The notes: generated by a model from the sequence alone, not told the origin. A stretch of 64,000 nt of DNA from Enterobacteriaceae bacterium RIT693 (GCA_009668225.1 WJYK01000006.1:1-64000); one strand, 5' to 3'; positions 15,955-26,277 are shown, numbered from the stretch's first letter. Translations and numbers: made by a program.

Positions 15955-17043
15955 TTTGGCTTTCCATTGTAATCCCCCGGGCAAGCGCAGAGTTCAGTAG
16001 TGAATACTGCGCCCTGGTCCGGGGTTGTGCAGCCAACAAATGCCGGGATAAAATCAAAACATGCCTAAATTAAAGTAGGCTTTGCGTGTTAACGCCCAGT
16101 CAAATCTGTTCTGATTCACTCAAGGGCTTAGCATATTTCTAATGATTCCTTCCACTGTCATTTGCCGCGCAGAAATATCCTTTCCGCAGACCTGGTTTGC
16201 TACGGACAGCTTTCTTAAGGAGCGACTACTGCATAAATCAGCAGGTGATTTATTATGATAACTCCGGACGCTTAGCGCCTTATTTAAGGGAGTTTTACAT
16301 TGCAATGCCCGGTGCAAATAATAAAATCACCTCATATAATTAAACTTGACTTAAACATACTTTTAAATACGCTTTCTATGTTTATCATCATCCACATAGA
16401 GATTAAACAGAAATATCTATGATATTTCCCTCATAGAAGAGCCGCGTCACCCCGGACAGGCTTAATGCATTGTTTCTAATAAATAAAAAAACAAACGCCC
16501 GGCATAAAACAACCCCATACGTATATATAAGCGTTAAAATATTGATATTAAAATAATGCTTTTATCACGCACAGGCAGCAGCAGACACTCCCCCCCTTCA
16601 TGAATACGTGCTATTACTCAGGCCATATCTCTTTCATCACGTCATCAGGCAGGTTAGATTTTTGACAACCCGCGCGCGTCTGAAAACAACCGGACGGAAT
16701 TTAAACATAGCCTCTGTAGCATTGGTCAACAATACGGTTACACCCAGTTATGACGCCGCGGCGTTTCCCCATGTTAACAACAGGCGCGTGACACACGCTG
16801 ACTGTCCTCCCGCCTCAGGACCTACAGCACAAGAGTTCATGCCATCCGGGCATGAATTAAAGAAAGTAGGGTGCTGATGAAAAGGGATATTTATCCTGAA
16901 TTCATCACACCGTAGTAGTGGCACAATCATTAGTTTTGTTTAAGCTTTTTGGAAGATGTATGTGGAGAGCTGCGTAAGGGTATACAACGAATTCCGGCTG
17001 CAGCTTGCCGTGGAGCTATTATCTCTTTCCATGGAGTCAGACC
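15955..17043. other. Gene-poor 1.1-kb stretch
   Basis: This AT-rich stretch upstream of the fhlA-like gene and of the DUF1883 gene holds no convincing gene. Weak frames at 16120-16317 (minus) and 16608-16877 (plus) have no ribosome site or domain. A hairpin TTCATGCC/GGCATGAA lies near 16838-16858. Confidence 0.45.
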
Positions 17044-17394
17044 ATGAGGTCGTTTTACCATAGCGCTCATATCACTGCCAGACAATCTATCTATATTACC
17101 TGTTCAAGGCCGGCTATCATTATGGTTATGACAGACATTATGTATAAAGGCTATCTATCCGGCAGCGGGCTCCGCTTCTACGGAGGATATTTTACTCATT
17201 TTCCTGCCATCGTTACGGTGCCCAAAAGCGGCCACTGGAATATTGTTATCACTCAATTTTTAGACACTGCACAGGAGATGGCTTGCCGTATTACCTACCC
17301 TGAAGCACGAACCGCTGAAGTCGTCCCCTCCCCATTACGCTTAACCCACTATCGTGTATTGGCGATGAGTAACAACAAGGAAAATGAACGCTAA
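17044..17394 (+). CDS. DUF1883 domain protein, second copy
   Basis: This is a 116-residue protein. The first ~85 residues fit DUF1883: MRSFYHSAHITARQSIYITC, then VMVMTDIMYKGYLSG (approximate reading of the strand), the RFYGGYFTHFPAIVTVPKSG core and the signature GHWNIVI. A ~30-residue charged tail follows. The ATG at 17044 has GGAG seven bases upstream; a longer in-frame start has none. The protein is soluble, without a signal peptide. It differs much from the DUF1883 protein at 7960-8232 (GHWNIVI here, FWELVII there), so the two are not a recent duplication. It precedes the chitinase gene by 404 bases. Function unknown; TIR-linked uses of the domain elsewhere hint at signalling or defence. 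Confidence 0.72.
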   Translation: MRSFYHSAHITARQSIYITCSRPAIIMVMTDIMYKGYLSGSGLRFYGGYFTHFPAIVTVPKSGHWNIVITQFLDTAQEMACRITYPEARTAEVVPSPLRLTHYRVLAMSNNKENER

Positions 17395-17798
17395 CGTCAT
17401 TTGACAGTCCAGGCACCACAGCGATCTTAAAGAAAAGTTAAGTTGTGAGTATAAAAACCGATATAATTATTTCAGGCACAGGGCAAAAAAATCTAAAACC
17501 GAGACATTCAAAACGCCTCTACAGGCACAAAAATCATCTATAGACAATCCGTTAATATTTACCCAGAGGCATTAATAACGTTACAAAGAAAATAAAGCTC
17601 ACATATTTCTTGTGGCTTTTCTAATTATAACTCAACAAACCCTTAATTATTAACCATCTCAAGAAGCATCGCATCAGTTTCAAGAACAATCTGCTCGAGC
17701 ATGCCATACCTTCCTATCTGAATTCACTCTGAAACATTTTAACATCAATAAACACATTTAAGTTTACTTTGTCATTATATAAAATTCAGAGGGAACGC
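17395..17798. other. AT-rich leader region of the chitinase gene
   Basis: This is 404 bases without a gene, strongly AT-rich and unlike the chitinase coding sequence. It probably holds the chitinase promoter and a long untranslated leader. No operator could be named. Confidence 0.45.
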
Positions 17799-19886
17799 AT
17801 GAAGGCAAAACTTCATAAAAAATCATTTATCCGGAAAGCACTGCTAGGTTGTTTAATTAGCAGCGTTTGTGCCACCTCCGCATTAGCGGCTGACAATGCT
17901 GATTTAATGCCAGACATCCAGGGTAAAAAAATCATGGTCGGATATTGGCACAACTGGGACCAGGGCGTGTCATACGATTATGAAGGCGGATACCCAACAG
18001 CAGCCAAATTAGCGCAAACACCTGAGGCTTATAATGTCGTTGTCGTCTCCTTTATGAAGGTGAATGCAGGCGATGACTTCCCAACCTTCAGACCTTACTA
18101 TGGCGATGATAAGAGTTTTCGTGCAGAAATCGCGCAACTCAACGCACAAGGCCGAGCGGTACTCATCTCCCTTGGCGGTGCCGATGCGCATATCGAATTC
18201 CATCGAGGCGATGAAAGTAAACTGAGTAACGAAATTATTCGTCTGGTAGATACCTATGGCTTTGATGGTTTGGATATTGACCTGGAACAAGATGCCATTG
18301 GTAAAGCGGACAACCAGACTGTTATTCCTGCAGCGCTTAAAATGGTGCGCAATCATTATCAATCGCAGGGAAAACACTTCATTATTAGTATGGCACCAGA
18401 ATTTCCTAACCTGCTAAATACAACACCTAAATACGCGCCCTACATTAACAATCTTGAAGGAGTATATGACTTTATTGCGCCTCAGCTCTATAATCAGGCC
18501 GGCGCCGGTATTGGTTTTGAACCTGATAACCCAGAGCAGAATGGTTACTGGGTCAGCTATGCGCAAAACGATGACAGCAAGAAGTTCGAGTTCCTCTACT
18601 ACGTGAGCAAAGACCTTATCACGGGTAAATATAAAAACTTTGCTGTAAAAATCCCGTCAGACAAACTGGTTCTCGGCTTGCCTAGCAGCCATTCTGCTGC
18701 TGCCAATGGCATGGTCAAAGATCCTCAAGTTGTCTATCGCGTGTTTGAAACACTGGCGAAGGAAAACTTGCCTCTTAAAGGCGTAATGACCTGGTCAATC
18801 AACTGGGATGAAGGGAAAAATATGGCGGGCGTGCCTTTCAACGGCCAATTCCGCAAGGCATACACTCAACTGATTAACGATGGTAGCGTCACTCCCGAAG
18901 AAGACCGTACCCCGCCGTCGGTACCAGGCAACCTTGAAGCACAGGCATCTGTTACTAGCGTCAACCTGACCTGGGGGGCGTCAACTGATAATAAACCCGG
19001 TGATATTCAATACAAAGTGATGCGAAATGGTATCCCGGTAGGCACGGTGAGTGCACTCACCTATCTGGATAACAACCTTAAGCCCGACACTGACTACCAA
19101 TACTCTGTGAGTGCCGTTGATGTGGCAGGCAATGTTTCACAAAGCGCCACGACGCAAACTAAGACTGAAAAACAGCCGAGCCAGGATACTCAAGCGCCAT
19201 CCATCCCTGTGGGTCTGGTTGTGAAAAGCAATACTGCGCAAGCAATCACCCTGGCATGGCAGCCTTCGACCGATAACGTTGGTGTCACGGGCTACAAGAT
19301 TTATCGTAACGGTACTTTAAAAGCGACCAGCCCTAACCCGCAGTGGACAGACAAGGCGATTGAAACGGGTGGCGTAACGTATCGCTATAAAGTTCAGGCT
19401 GTTGATGCTGCCAATAATGTGTCGGAAAGCAGCCATGAGATTGAGGTTGAAACCGTTCAGATCGACCCGGCAAGACCAGATGCACCTACGGGCCTGAGTG
19501 CCAATAACGTGGGTAAAACCAGCCTGACGCTGACCTGGCGTGAAGTGGATAAAGCAGTGAAGTATCATATTTCGCGTGATGGTAGCAATCTCACAACGGT
19601 TAAGGGCGCACAGTTTGCAGATAGCAATCTGGCACCAGGCACAACCTATCGCTACTTTGTCATTGCAGAAGATGCGAATGGACATCGCTCTGAGGCAAGC
19701 ACAACGCTGAATGTGAAAACTCAGGATAGCGTCGTTACCCCCGAGGGGAGTTGGAAGACGGGTGTGGACTATAAGGTAGGTGATGAAGTCACTTATGCAG
19801 GCAAGACGTACCGCTGCCTTCAGGCACACCACGCTTACTCACACTGGACCCCAGATGTTGTTGCAAGTCTCTGGAAATCGATTTAA
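17799..19886 (+). CDS. Secreted multidomain GH18 chitinase with three FnIII domains and a chitin-binding tail
   Basis: This is a 695-residue secreted enzyme that cuts beta-1,4 bonds in chitin. The signal peptide ends near ATSALA-ADN (about residue 31). The GH18 barrel spans ~40-365, with the catalytic motif FDGLDIDLE at 155-163; E163 is the acid and D156, D159 and D161 complete the DxxDxDxE set. Three fibronectin III domains start near residues 370, 466 and 559. The end (about 650-695, GSWKTGVDYKVGDEVTYAGK region with YRCLQAH) is a CBM5/12-type chitin-binding domain. The ATG at 17799 has GAGGG five bases upstream. This architecture matches bacterial ChiD-type enzymes. LuxR-type regulators and a chitin-binding metalloprotease follow on the other strand. 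Confidence 0.94.
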   Translation: MKAKLHKKSFIRKALLGCLISSVCATSALAADNADLMPDIQGKKIMVGYWHNWDQGVSYDYEGGYPTAAKLAQTPEAYNVVVVSFMKVNAGDDFPTFRPYYGDDKSFRAEIAQLNAQGRAVLISLGGADAHIEFHRGDESKLSNEIIRLVDTYGFDGLDIDLEQDAIGKADNQTVIPAALKMVRNHYQSQGKHFIISMAPEFPNLLNTTPKYAPYINNLEGVYDFIAPQLYNQAGAGIGFEPDNPEQNGYWVSYAQNDDSKKFEFLYYVSKDLITGKYKNFAVKIPSDKLVLGLPSSHSAAANGMVKDPQVVYRVFETLAKENLPLKGVMTWSINWDEGKNMAGVPFNGQFRKAYTQLINDGSVTPEEDRTPPSVPGNLEAQASVTSVNLTWGASTDNKPGDIQYKVMRNGIPVGTVSALTYLDNNLKPDTDYQYSVSAVDVAGNVSQSATTQTKTEKQPSQDTQAPSIPVGLVVKSNTAQAITLAWQPSTDNVGVTGYKIYRNGTLKATSPNPQWTDKAIETGGVTYRYKVQAVDAANNVSESSHEIEVETVQIDPARPDAPTGLSANNVGKTSLTLTWREVDKAVKYHISRDGSNLTTVKGAQFADSNLAPGTTYRYFVIAEDANGHRSEASTTLNVKTQDSVVTPEGSWKTGVDYKVGDEVTYAGKTYRCLQAHHAYSHWTPDVVASLWKSI

Positions 19887-19946
19887 TTAATTTTCCCAAC
19901 TACACCGCAGGTTCCCGGTAAAGGGAGCCTGCACCTGGAGGTTTAT

Positions 19947-20291
19947 TCAAATAATATCAGATTCAATAGCAACCTTTATTACTTGACCTAACGTTGAAAC
20001 ATTAAGCGTTTCTTTTATTCTCCTCATGTGAAACTTGACCGTTGTTACTTCAATATTAAGTTTTTCACCAATTGCTTTGTAGGTCAGGCCCCTTGAAGAC
20101 AAAAATACAATTTTCCTTTGCTGCTCGCTTAAATAAAAACTTTCCTTACCTTTATTTGTGTCAATAACAAAGGAAACACCAATCCTGTTTATGCAAAAAA
20201 AATTACTGATAAGTTCTTCTATTTTATCAGCTGTTATATCCTTTGCTCTCAGCTGTTCCTCCATGAGCCTGTCAATACGTATTGATATCAT
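19947..20291 (-). CDS. Short LuxR-family HTH protein
   Basis: This is a 114-residue protein made almost entirely of a LuxR-type helix-turn-helix (residues ~50-114: LSEQQRKIVFLSSRGLTYKA, then the recognition-helix motif TTVKFHMRRI). Only a ~50-residue N-terminal segment precedes it, too short for an autoinducer or receiver domain. The start is uncertain: ATG 20291 has AGGA almost adjacent, and an internal ATG nine codons later has AGG three bases away. It converges on the chitinase gene (61 bases apart) and is a candidate regulator of it, by position only. Confidence 0.75.
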   Translation of the reverse strand: MISIRIDRLMEEQLRAKDITADKIEELISNFFCINRIGVSFVIDTNKGKESFYLSEQQRKIVFLSSRGLTYKAIGEKLNIEVTTVKFHMRRIKETLNVSTLGQVIKVAIESDII

Positions 20292-20456
20292 TTCCTAAGA
20301 CCTGCTTAACGACTAACAGGACATATCATATCACCGACGGTGAGCTGGGGTAGACTGAAAAGCACTTCTGCAGATAGGTAACCATCCCCTACTCAGGGGC
20401 GGAGAAAAAATGCCGTAATATTTTTTATAAGATATATTACGGCTGATTTAATTATA

Positions 20457-21170
20457 CTATTGACATTCATCTTCAAAGTAATTGCCTTCGAACCCAAGGC
20501 GTTTAGACGATATCAGGCGCTGTGGGAGATAGCGATGCAAACTGCGATGTTCACAATATTCTCTGAAATCATCAAGATGGCCTACCCCTGCTTTTGCGTA
20601 CATATTTGCCAGCCGATTTTCAATTGTACGTGGAGACAGGCAGAGCATATTTCCAATTTCCCTGGTACCCATTCCCTGAAGTCTGAAAAAGATTATCTCG
20701 CACTCTTTTTCAGTGAATGTATCGTCCGGTTTGCTGAGCAGCAATGACCCCGGCAATCTGCCACGAATAAAATCATTGGGACTGAATACCTCTAAATACC
20801 TGATAGAACCGGCCATAGCGACACATTCATCATTATTATTATAAAACGGAAATTTTTTTGAAATATAAGGATAATCTACAGCGCCAGGATGGACTTCCAG
20901 CAGTGAAACTTTCGATTGCGTTTTAGTAATTTGCTTTACTTGCTCCTGCCATAATTTTGCAGCATCAGGATTATCAAACAGACTTGCCGGGATTTCGTCG
21001 TCAATCCTGTTGATCATGGCATCCGGTGATTTTAAACCAACAAGTTTTGCCAGCGCCATATTCGCATAGATAAACCGAGTGGTGTTTTTCTCTCTGATGA
21101 AAAAAGGCGTAGGTAATTGATCAAAAGTTCTTCTCAAACTATTGGTAATAACTACTTTATTATCAATCAT
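20457..21170 (-). CDS. PAS-domain LuxR-type regulator
   Basis: This is a 237-residue protein. The N-terminal half is PAS-like (FDQLPTPFFIREKNTTRFIY, NMALAKLVGL, then strands ending MAGSIRYLEVF). The C-terminal part is a LuxR-type helix-turn-helix (FTEKECEIIFFRLQGMGTRE, then LCLSPRTIENRLANMY). There is no membrane segment, so it would be a cytoplasmic sensor-regulator. It lies between the chitinase and the chitin-binding metalloprotease and could control either. An imperfect relative of the lux-box-like palindrome lies at 21215-21234, about 45 bases upstream of its start. The signal is unknown. Confidence 0.82.
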   Translation of the reverse strand: MIDNKVVITNSLRRTFDQLPTPFFIREKNTTRFIYANMALAKLVGLKSPDAMINRIDDEIPASLFDNPDAAKLWQEQVKQITKTQSKVSLLEVHPGAVDYPYISKKFPFYNNNDECVAMAGSIRYLEVFSPNDFIRGRLPGSLLLSKPDDTFTEKECEIIFFRLQGMGTREIGNMLCLSPRTIENRLANMYAKAGVGHLDDFREYCEHRSLHRYLPQRLISSKRLGFEGNYFEDECQ

Positions 21171-21869
21171 TTCATGTTCTCCACAGGGATCGTTAGTTAA
21201 CTTAGGTATGAGATTACTATACCTAGGTCTAATTAGTCGAGCAGGCAGAACACTTTTCGAACTTGTACGAATTTATTGATAATTTATATATTTCATGATG
21301 TTGTAAGAAACACTGTCAATGTTTATACCTTGAGTAAGTAGTGACCACTTAGTAAGTGAAGTAACTAATACGCATACCCGGCAGCCATTCTCACCTCTCG
21401 TTTCGCTCATCTAACCTTCACTCTTTACTGCCGCAGGCAGCGTGTATACTTTGCCTGCAAGCCACAGTCGACAGAAAGCCAGGAATATTTATGAAAGGGT
21501 TATCTGCAGTGAAACTAACGCTCCGCTACGGCATTTAACAGAGGGGTCAGGAAGGTGTGGTTCTTATTTATTCGATAACGATTTCAACACGTTTGGCTGG
21601 TTAACTTTATTTATTGCCAGATTACCCTGCACATATCGGCTGTGCCCCAAGAGACAATGACAGGAGAAAAACGCCTCACCACTCCAACCGAAAAAGTGGG
21701 GACGATGTAATTGTCAGCCAACGTAAGAGCACGAAGAAGAATAACAAAATAGATATGCCAGTTTGACAAAAAATTGGCAACCGCTCTTATCCGGCAATAT
21801 TTTCTGCGGATAAAAAGCGGGAAGTACCTCGCAGTACAACCCGCTGTCTCTGATAAGACTTATTACCAC
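21171..21869. other. Gene-less 700-base stretch between the PAS regulator and the metalloprotease
   Basis: It contains the promoter of the regulator at 21170, an imperfect TACTATAC-N4-GTCTAATT element (21215-21234), a 13-bp palindrome CACTTAGTAAGTG (21346-21358) and the terminator of the metalloprotease gene. A 72-codon frame at 21442-21660 has no ribosome site or recognisable domain. Confidence 0.45.
21811..21845 (-). terminator. Terminator of the M60 metalloprotease gene
   Basis: On the minus strand AGCGGG and CCCGCT form the outer stem, with an inner GTAC/GTAC pair around TGCGAG, and TTTTTAT follows. It lies 25 bases after the metalloprotease stop codon. Confidence 0.8.
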
Positions 21870-24386
21870 TTATTGATGGTATTTCCAGGCTTGTGTCCAG
21901 CTTATTCCGACGCCGGGTTCATAATGCAGTTGTGACCACTGCCCCGTTTGACTGCACCAGCCTGCAACTGTGCACTCAAAAAGTTTGCCATTGTGCGAAA
22001 CCACATCACCGGTTTTGTACTGCGTACCATAAACCCAACCAGGCTTATCAGTACCGCCGCCCGACGAGGCAGGAACAACAATAGGTTGCTCAAGCTCGCG
22101 AGTCTGTTGCCCTGCTGTAACCTTCACTTTGACAGTCAGACGCTGCTCATTGGCGGTTTTCGTCACGGTAAAGTTCTGCTGTGCCAGACCATTGCTCCCG
22201 CCCTGTGCAGTGGAAGGCAAGGTCCAGCGGTAGGTTGGCGTGCTGGTTGCTACGGTGTCCGAGCTAACGCCGCCGCTGAAGGTAACACTCTCACCGTTAT
22301 CGCTTGACTGCATCGCAAGTTTCGCGGAAGAAACAAAAGCCTGGTCGTTGTTTTGTACCGCATCCGTGATATCAAGAGCGTGTGATTGTGTTGCAGTACG
22401 CGCACCTTTTTCACTGCTAGCCACAACGTTAACCGTATAGCTGCCTGCCCCCAAACCCGACTTAACTACGCCATTCTCACTCACTCCATCGACGATCGCC
22501 TGATTGCCTTTTGAGAGCGTCCATTTAAAACGAGCCTCATCAAAGTTTGCCTGCGCTTTCAGCTGAACAGGCTGCTGAGACGCCATGCTCGCGGGCCCCG
22601 TTACTTTCACTTCAGGAGAAAGTGCCAGGACTTCAACACTCTTTTTATCTTCCCCCGCTCGACTTTCGGCCGTCACTTCAAAGCGCGCACTCACACCTTC
22701 AACATTTTTTGGAATAACCACTTCCACCGTAGCGCCTTCCTGAGTTTTGGTGTAAATGCGGGCATCACCCGCAATACGTTTCCAGCGATAACTCACATCG
22801 GCCTGATTACTGCTGGCAGTCACGCTATACCCGAAACTGGTGTTGTAGGTCGCCACGGCCGCGATCTTATCCCGACTCAAGCTTATCTGCAGGCCTTGCT
22901 CTTCACCCGGCTGAGGTAACTTCATATCGGCCACTTTTTGTCCTGCCGTCGCGCTGAAGAGTAATCCCCATTGAGTGAAGTATTGGCGCAAGTCATATCC
23001 TGCCGCCTGGCTGTAAGCCACGACACTAAAGTCAATCACCTTTTCTTTCGAACCCAGAACGTAATTTGTCTTATCCCCCTGGCTACTACCCGGTGCGGCC
23101 TGAATGGCTTTTAAACGGGCCTGGTTAACTTTAGGGAAGAAGTTCTCTCCATAAGAAAAGCGCAGACGAGAGAAGAAACCCAGCTGCTTAAACAGGTCTT
23201 TAATTGCGCTGTAGTCTTGATATTGAACGTTTGATGCCAGGAAGTTTTCAACGGCCTGCTTATCCCAATTCCCATCTTCAGCAGTAATATTCGAATGACA
23301 CTGGTTCAGCGGAACTTCACGGCCCTTAAACAATTGGCAGGCTTCTATCGAATATCGGTTAACTTGTATTTCAGAAAAGAGATTCAAGCCTTCACGGGTT
23401 GGCTCATACTGATGCCCTAATTCATGCCAAACTCCCCAGTCATTGTGCATCTTGTCGGAACTAAATCCGATCCCCACATACCCATTACGATAATCGGCAT
23501 AACAGCAGGTGTCATAGTTTGCGAACATGGAGCCCATCGAGGAGGTAAAGAGAGGGTCTGAGCCATCCATACCATTTATCTTCTCGTATAAGGCAATGGT
23601 GCGAAGGTTAGTCCCCAGTTCTTTGCCAATGACTTCATTGGTGCGCTGAGCCATCTTATTGGGAACGACGGTATTAGCATGACCATCATAAAGGAACGCG
23701 AAGCCCACACGGCTGGCAGTAGTCTTAGCGGCCTGCCAGTCATCCTGGGTACTTTGGCCTAAAATAAACAGGTTACTTTTTTCTGCACCACTGACTTTGA
23801 ACGGAACAAATTGTCCATTCTGTTGTTTGTCGGGATCACCACAACCTAATAGCAAAATGCCTGATTGTTTAAAGGTGTAATAGTTATCACTTTTGGCTGT
23901 GAGAGGGTGTTGATCCAAATACATTTTATCTTTATTGGTAAAATCTCGCCCCGTCGCCGCATAGCAACTCGCGCCTTTTGGGATATTACCGACGTTGATG
24001 GTCACCGTCTGCCCGGCTTCGCCAAAGGTGCGGGTAAAGAAGAATATCCCCCGGCCCATCGTGGCATAAAGCCCGTTAGGCCAGTCTTTGGTTTCATGGT
24101 GTGCAACAGGCATGTTATAGCGATCGGGCGTTGCAGGAGGATACATATCCATCGTGCGTTTGAGCCAGAATAAAGGGGTGCGACTGTCGGCGGATTCTTG
24201 CAGCCCCTTATCGGTATCCTGGCGTAATGCTTCGAGGCTATAGCCGATGTGTGGCAAAGCTTCGACAAACCCTGCTTCAGAGCTGAATGTCTCCCACCAC
24301 GGTGAACTGTTTGCACTTACTACACCTGTAAGCAACATGGGTGAGAAGGCCAGGGTTATCCCCAGCGTTAATGGATTAATTTTCAC
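21870..24386 (-). CDS. Secreted M60/enhancin-like zinc metalloprotease with Ig-like domains and a chitin-binding tail
   Basis: This is an 838-residue secreted protease. The signal peptide spans about 1-25 (LTLGITLAFSPMLLTGVVSA). The M60 (enhancin/SslE-like) catalytic region spans about 60-500, with HELGHQ at 321-326 and Glu339 as the third ligand (HExxH-x13-E). Ig/PKD-like beta domains follow (about 500-770), then a linker SSGGGTDKP and a C-terminal CBM5/12-type chitin-binding domain (about 782-838, with GTQYKTGDVVSHNGKLFEC and WTQAWKYH). M60 proteases cleave mucin-type glycoproteins, and viral enhancins break the insect peritrophic matrix. With a chitin-binding tail and a chitinase nearby, a chitin/mucin barrier is a likely target (inference). 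A terminator lies just downstream. No secretion genes are adjacent; export by a type II system is plausible. Confidence 0.9.
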   Translation of the reverse strand: MKINPLTLGITLAFSPMLLTGVVSANSSPWWETFSSEAGFVEALPHIGYSLEALRQDTDKGLQESADSRTPLFWLKRTMDMYPPATPDRYNMPVAHHETKDWPNGLYATMGRGIFFFTRTFGEAGQTVTINVGNIPKGASCYAATGRDFTNKDKMYLDQHPLTAKSDNYYTFKQSGILLLGCGDPDKQQNGQFVPFKVSGAEKSNLFILGQSTQDDWQAAKTTASRVGFAFLYDGHANTVVPNKMAQRTNEVIGKELGTNLRTIALYEKINGMDGSDPLFTSSMGSMFANYDTCCYADYRNGYVGIGFSSDKMHNDWGVWHELGHQYEPTREGLNLFSEIQVNRYSIEACQLFKGREVPLNQCHSNITAEDGNWDKQAVENFLASNVQYQDYSAIKDLFKQLGFFSRLRFSYGENFFPKVNQARLKAIQAAPGSSQGDKTNYVLGSKEKVIDFSVVAYSQAAGYDLRQYFTQWGLLFSATAGQKVADMKLPQPGEEQGLQISLSRDKIAAVATYNTSFGYSVTASSNQADVSYRWKRIAGDARIYTKTQEGATVEVVIPKNVEGVSARFEVTAESRAGEDKKSVEVLALSPEVKVTGPASMASQQPVQLKAQANFDEARFKWTLSKGNQAIVDGVSENGVVKSGLGAGSYTVNVVASSEKGARTATQSHALDITDAVQNNDQAFVSSAKLAMQSSDNGESVTFSGGVSSDTVATSTPTYRWTLPSTAQGGSNGLAQQNFTVTKTANEQRLTVKVKVTAGQQTRELEQPIVVPASSGGGTDKPGWVYGTQYKTGDVVSHNGKLFECTVAGWCSQTGQWSQLHYEPGVGISWTQAWKYHQ

Positions 24387-24732
24387 AATGTCCCTTTGAA
24401 TTAATAAATGGCAGTAACATTTTTAATTCTTTTGAAATATTTACATACCAGACACGGGGTTTGGGCGCGAAGGAGATGTCTTGATTTGAAGGGGAAAAGT
24501 GGGGCCAGAGGGGGAGATTTCTCTAAATCTGCATAAAAAAACAACGTTCAGCAAGGCTAACTCATAACAGAAAAATACTTTATCCCGGTTATGAAAATAG
24601 CGGTCAGTTTACGTCTTTACTACAGAGCGTGAAGGAAGAGAGATAAACCGCAGCCAGGGCATTGCTTTATGCCTGTAGCGACGTCAAAAATCAACGTTGC
24701 TACAGGCCAACTGGCGATGCCCTGATTTAGAT
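24387..24732. other. Promoter region of the metalloprotease and 3' side of hutH
   Basis: This is 346 bases without a gene. It marks the edge between the low-GC accessory block and the GC-richer core chromosome. The inverted sequence TGTAGCGACGTC...AACGTTGCTACA near 24672-24702 could form a hairpin after hutH. Confidence 0.4.
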
Positions 24733-26277
24733 TTATGCCACAGCGGAAGGCAGCAGTTTAGCAATAGCCTCAGGCCAGCTGTCACTGCAGCCCCAAAGAC
24801 GCATCTGTTCAATATCCGGCGCCAGTAGACGATCTTTGTCCAGGAACGCTACGCGCTCACGGATCTCACCGAAGACGTTCTCCAGCAGCGGAGAGCTGCG
24901 AAGCGGCCTGTGGAATTCAATACCCTGAGCGGCAGCCATCGCTTCGATCCCGACAACGGCAGCAGTGTTAAAACACATAGCGCCCAGGCGACGTGCGGCA
25001 TAGGTTGCCATGGAAACATGGTCTTCCTGGTTAGCCGAGGTCGGCAGGCTATCGACGCTGCCGGGATGCGCGAGCGATTTGTTTTCGGAAGCCAGCGCCG
25101 CCGCCGTGACCTGCGCAATCATAAAGCCGGAGTTAATCCCCCCTTCCTTCACCAGGAACGGCGGCAGCCCCGAAAGTCCGGTGTCCAGCAGAAGCGCCAG
25201 GCGACGCTCAGAAATAGCCCCAATTTCCGCAACCGCCAGCGCAATGATGTCGGCGGCAAAGGCCACGGGTTCGGCGTGGAAATTACCGCCTGAAATCACC
25301 TCACCAGTATCACTGAACACCAGCGGGTTATCGGAAGCGGCGTTGGCTTCAATCTGCAAAACGCGCGCGGCATGGCGCAGGTTGTCCAGACAAGCGCCCA
25401 TCACCTGGGGCACGCAGCGAATTGAGTACGGGTCCTGAACGCGCCCGCAGTGCAAATGTGAATCAACAATTTTACTGCCGCCAAGGAGATCGCTCACCGC
25501 CGCCGCCACATCAATTTGGCCGGACTGGCCGCGGGCCTGATGGATCCGCGCATCAAACGGCTTTACGGAACCTTTGATCGCTTCCAGCGACAGCGCACCC
25601 GCCACCAGCCCGGCAGCAAACACCTTCTCGCCTTCAAACAGGCCTCGCAGCGCAAGCGCCGTAGAAACCTGCGTCCCGTTCAGCAACGCCAGGCCCTCTT
25701 TTGGCCCCAGCACCAGCGGCTCAACGCCTGCCAGCTTGAGCCCCTCGACGGCAGGGATCTGCTCGCCGTTAACCCTTACGTTCCCCTCGCCCAGCAGCAT
25801 CAGCGACAAATGCGCCAGCGGAGCCAGGTCACCGGATGCGCCCACAGAACCTTTCTCCGGGATAACCGGCATCACGCCCGCGTTGAACAGCGCAATAAGG
25901 CTGTCAATCACCAACAGGCGAACGCCCGAATGCCCACGTGACAGGCTAATGATTTTGCTGGCCATCACCAGCCGGACAACGTCATCAGGCAACGCTTCGC
26001 CAAGCCCGACGCTGTGGGAAAGTACCAGGTTACGCTGAAGCTCGGCGAGGTGATCGGTTGCGATGGTGGTTTGCGCCAGCTTGCCAAACCCGGTGTTGAT
26101 CCCATACACCACATCACCGTGGGCGACGATGGACTCTACGGTACCCAGCGCGCGCTGAACCGCGGCAACGGCACCGGGATCAAGCCTCAGCAGCACTTTG
26201 CCGTGATAGATTTCTCGCAGGGTGGCCAGTGAAACGGAACCGGGAGTAAGACTGCATAGCTTCTTTTGCGTTGACAT
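24733..26277 (-). CDS. hutH: Histidine ammonia-lyase
   Basis: This is a 514-residue cytoplasmic enzyme converting L-histidine to urocanate and ammonia, the first step of histidine degradation. The MIO cofactor triad Ala-Ser-Gly is at 147-149 inside [15 protein letters not shown]. The catalytic Tyr loop is YGINTGFG (59-66), and other family blocks are visible ([22 protein letters not shown]). AGGA lies seven bases before ATG 26277. The other hut genes (hutU, hutI, hutG, hutC) are not in the window, so the gene stands alone next to ves. A palindrome TTGTATATACAA 36 bases upstream looks like a HutC-type operator, which would fit regulation by urocanate from a hut locus elsewhere. Confidence 0.92.
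   Translation of the reverse strand: MSTQKKLCSLTPGSVSLATLREIYHGKVLLRLDPGAVAAVQRALGTVESIVAHGDVVYGINTGFGKLAQTTIATDHLAELQRNLVLSHSVGLGEALPDDVVRLVMASKIISLSRGHSGVRLLVIDSLIALFNAGVMPVIPEKGSVGASGDLAPLAHLSLMLLGEGNVRVNGEQIPAVEGLKLAGVEPLVLGPKEGLALLNGTQVSTALALRGLFEGEKVFAAGLVAGALSLEAIKGSVKPFDARIHQARGQSGQIDVAAAVSDLLGGSKIVDSHLHCGRVQDPYSIRCVPQVMGACLDNLRHAARVLQIEANAASDNPLVFSDTGEVISGGNFHAEPVAFAADIIALAVAEIGAISERRLALLLDTGLSGLPPFLVKEGGINSGFMIAQVTAAALASENKSLAHPGSVDSLPTSANQEDHVSMATYAARRLGAMCFNTAAVVGIEAMAAAQGIEFHRPLRSSPLLENVFGEIRERVAFLDKDRLLAPDIEQMRLWGCSDSWPEAIAKLLPSAVA

Noticed and set aside
16608-16877. 89-codon plus-strand frame
   Set aside because: No ribosome site, no domain, and a composition unlike real genes here.
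16877-16915. 12-codon frame MKRDIYPEF that resembles the start of ribosomal protein L31
   Set aside because: It stops after 12 codons, no continuation exists in other frames, and chance similarity at the N-terminus is likely.
21442-21660. 72-codon plus-strand frame between the PAS regulator and the metalloprotease
   Set aside because: No ribosome site, no similarity to a known family, and it lies in promoter-type DNA.
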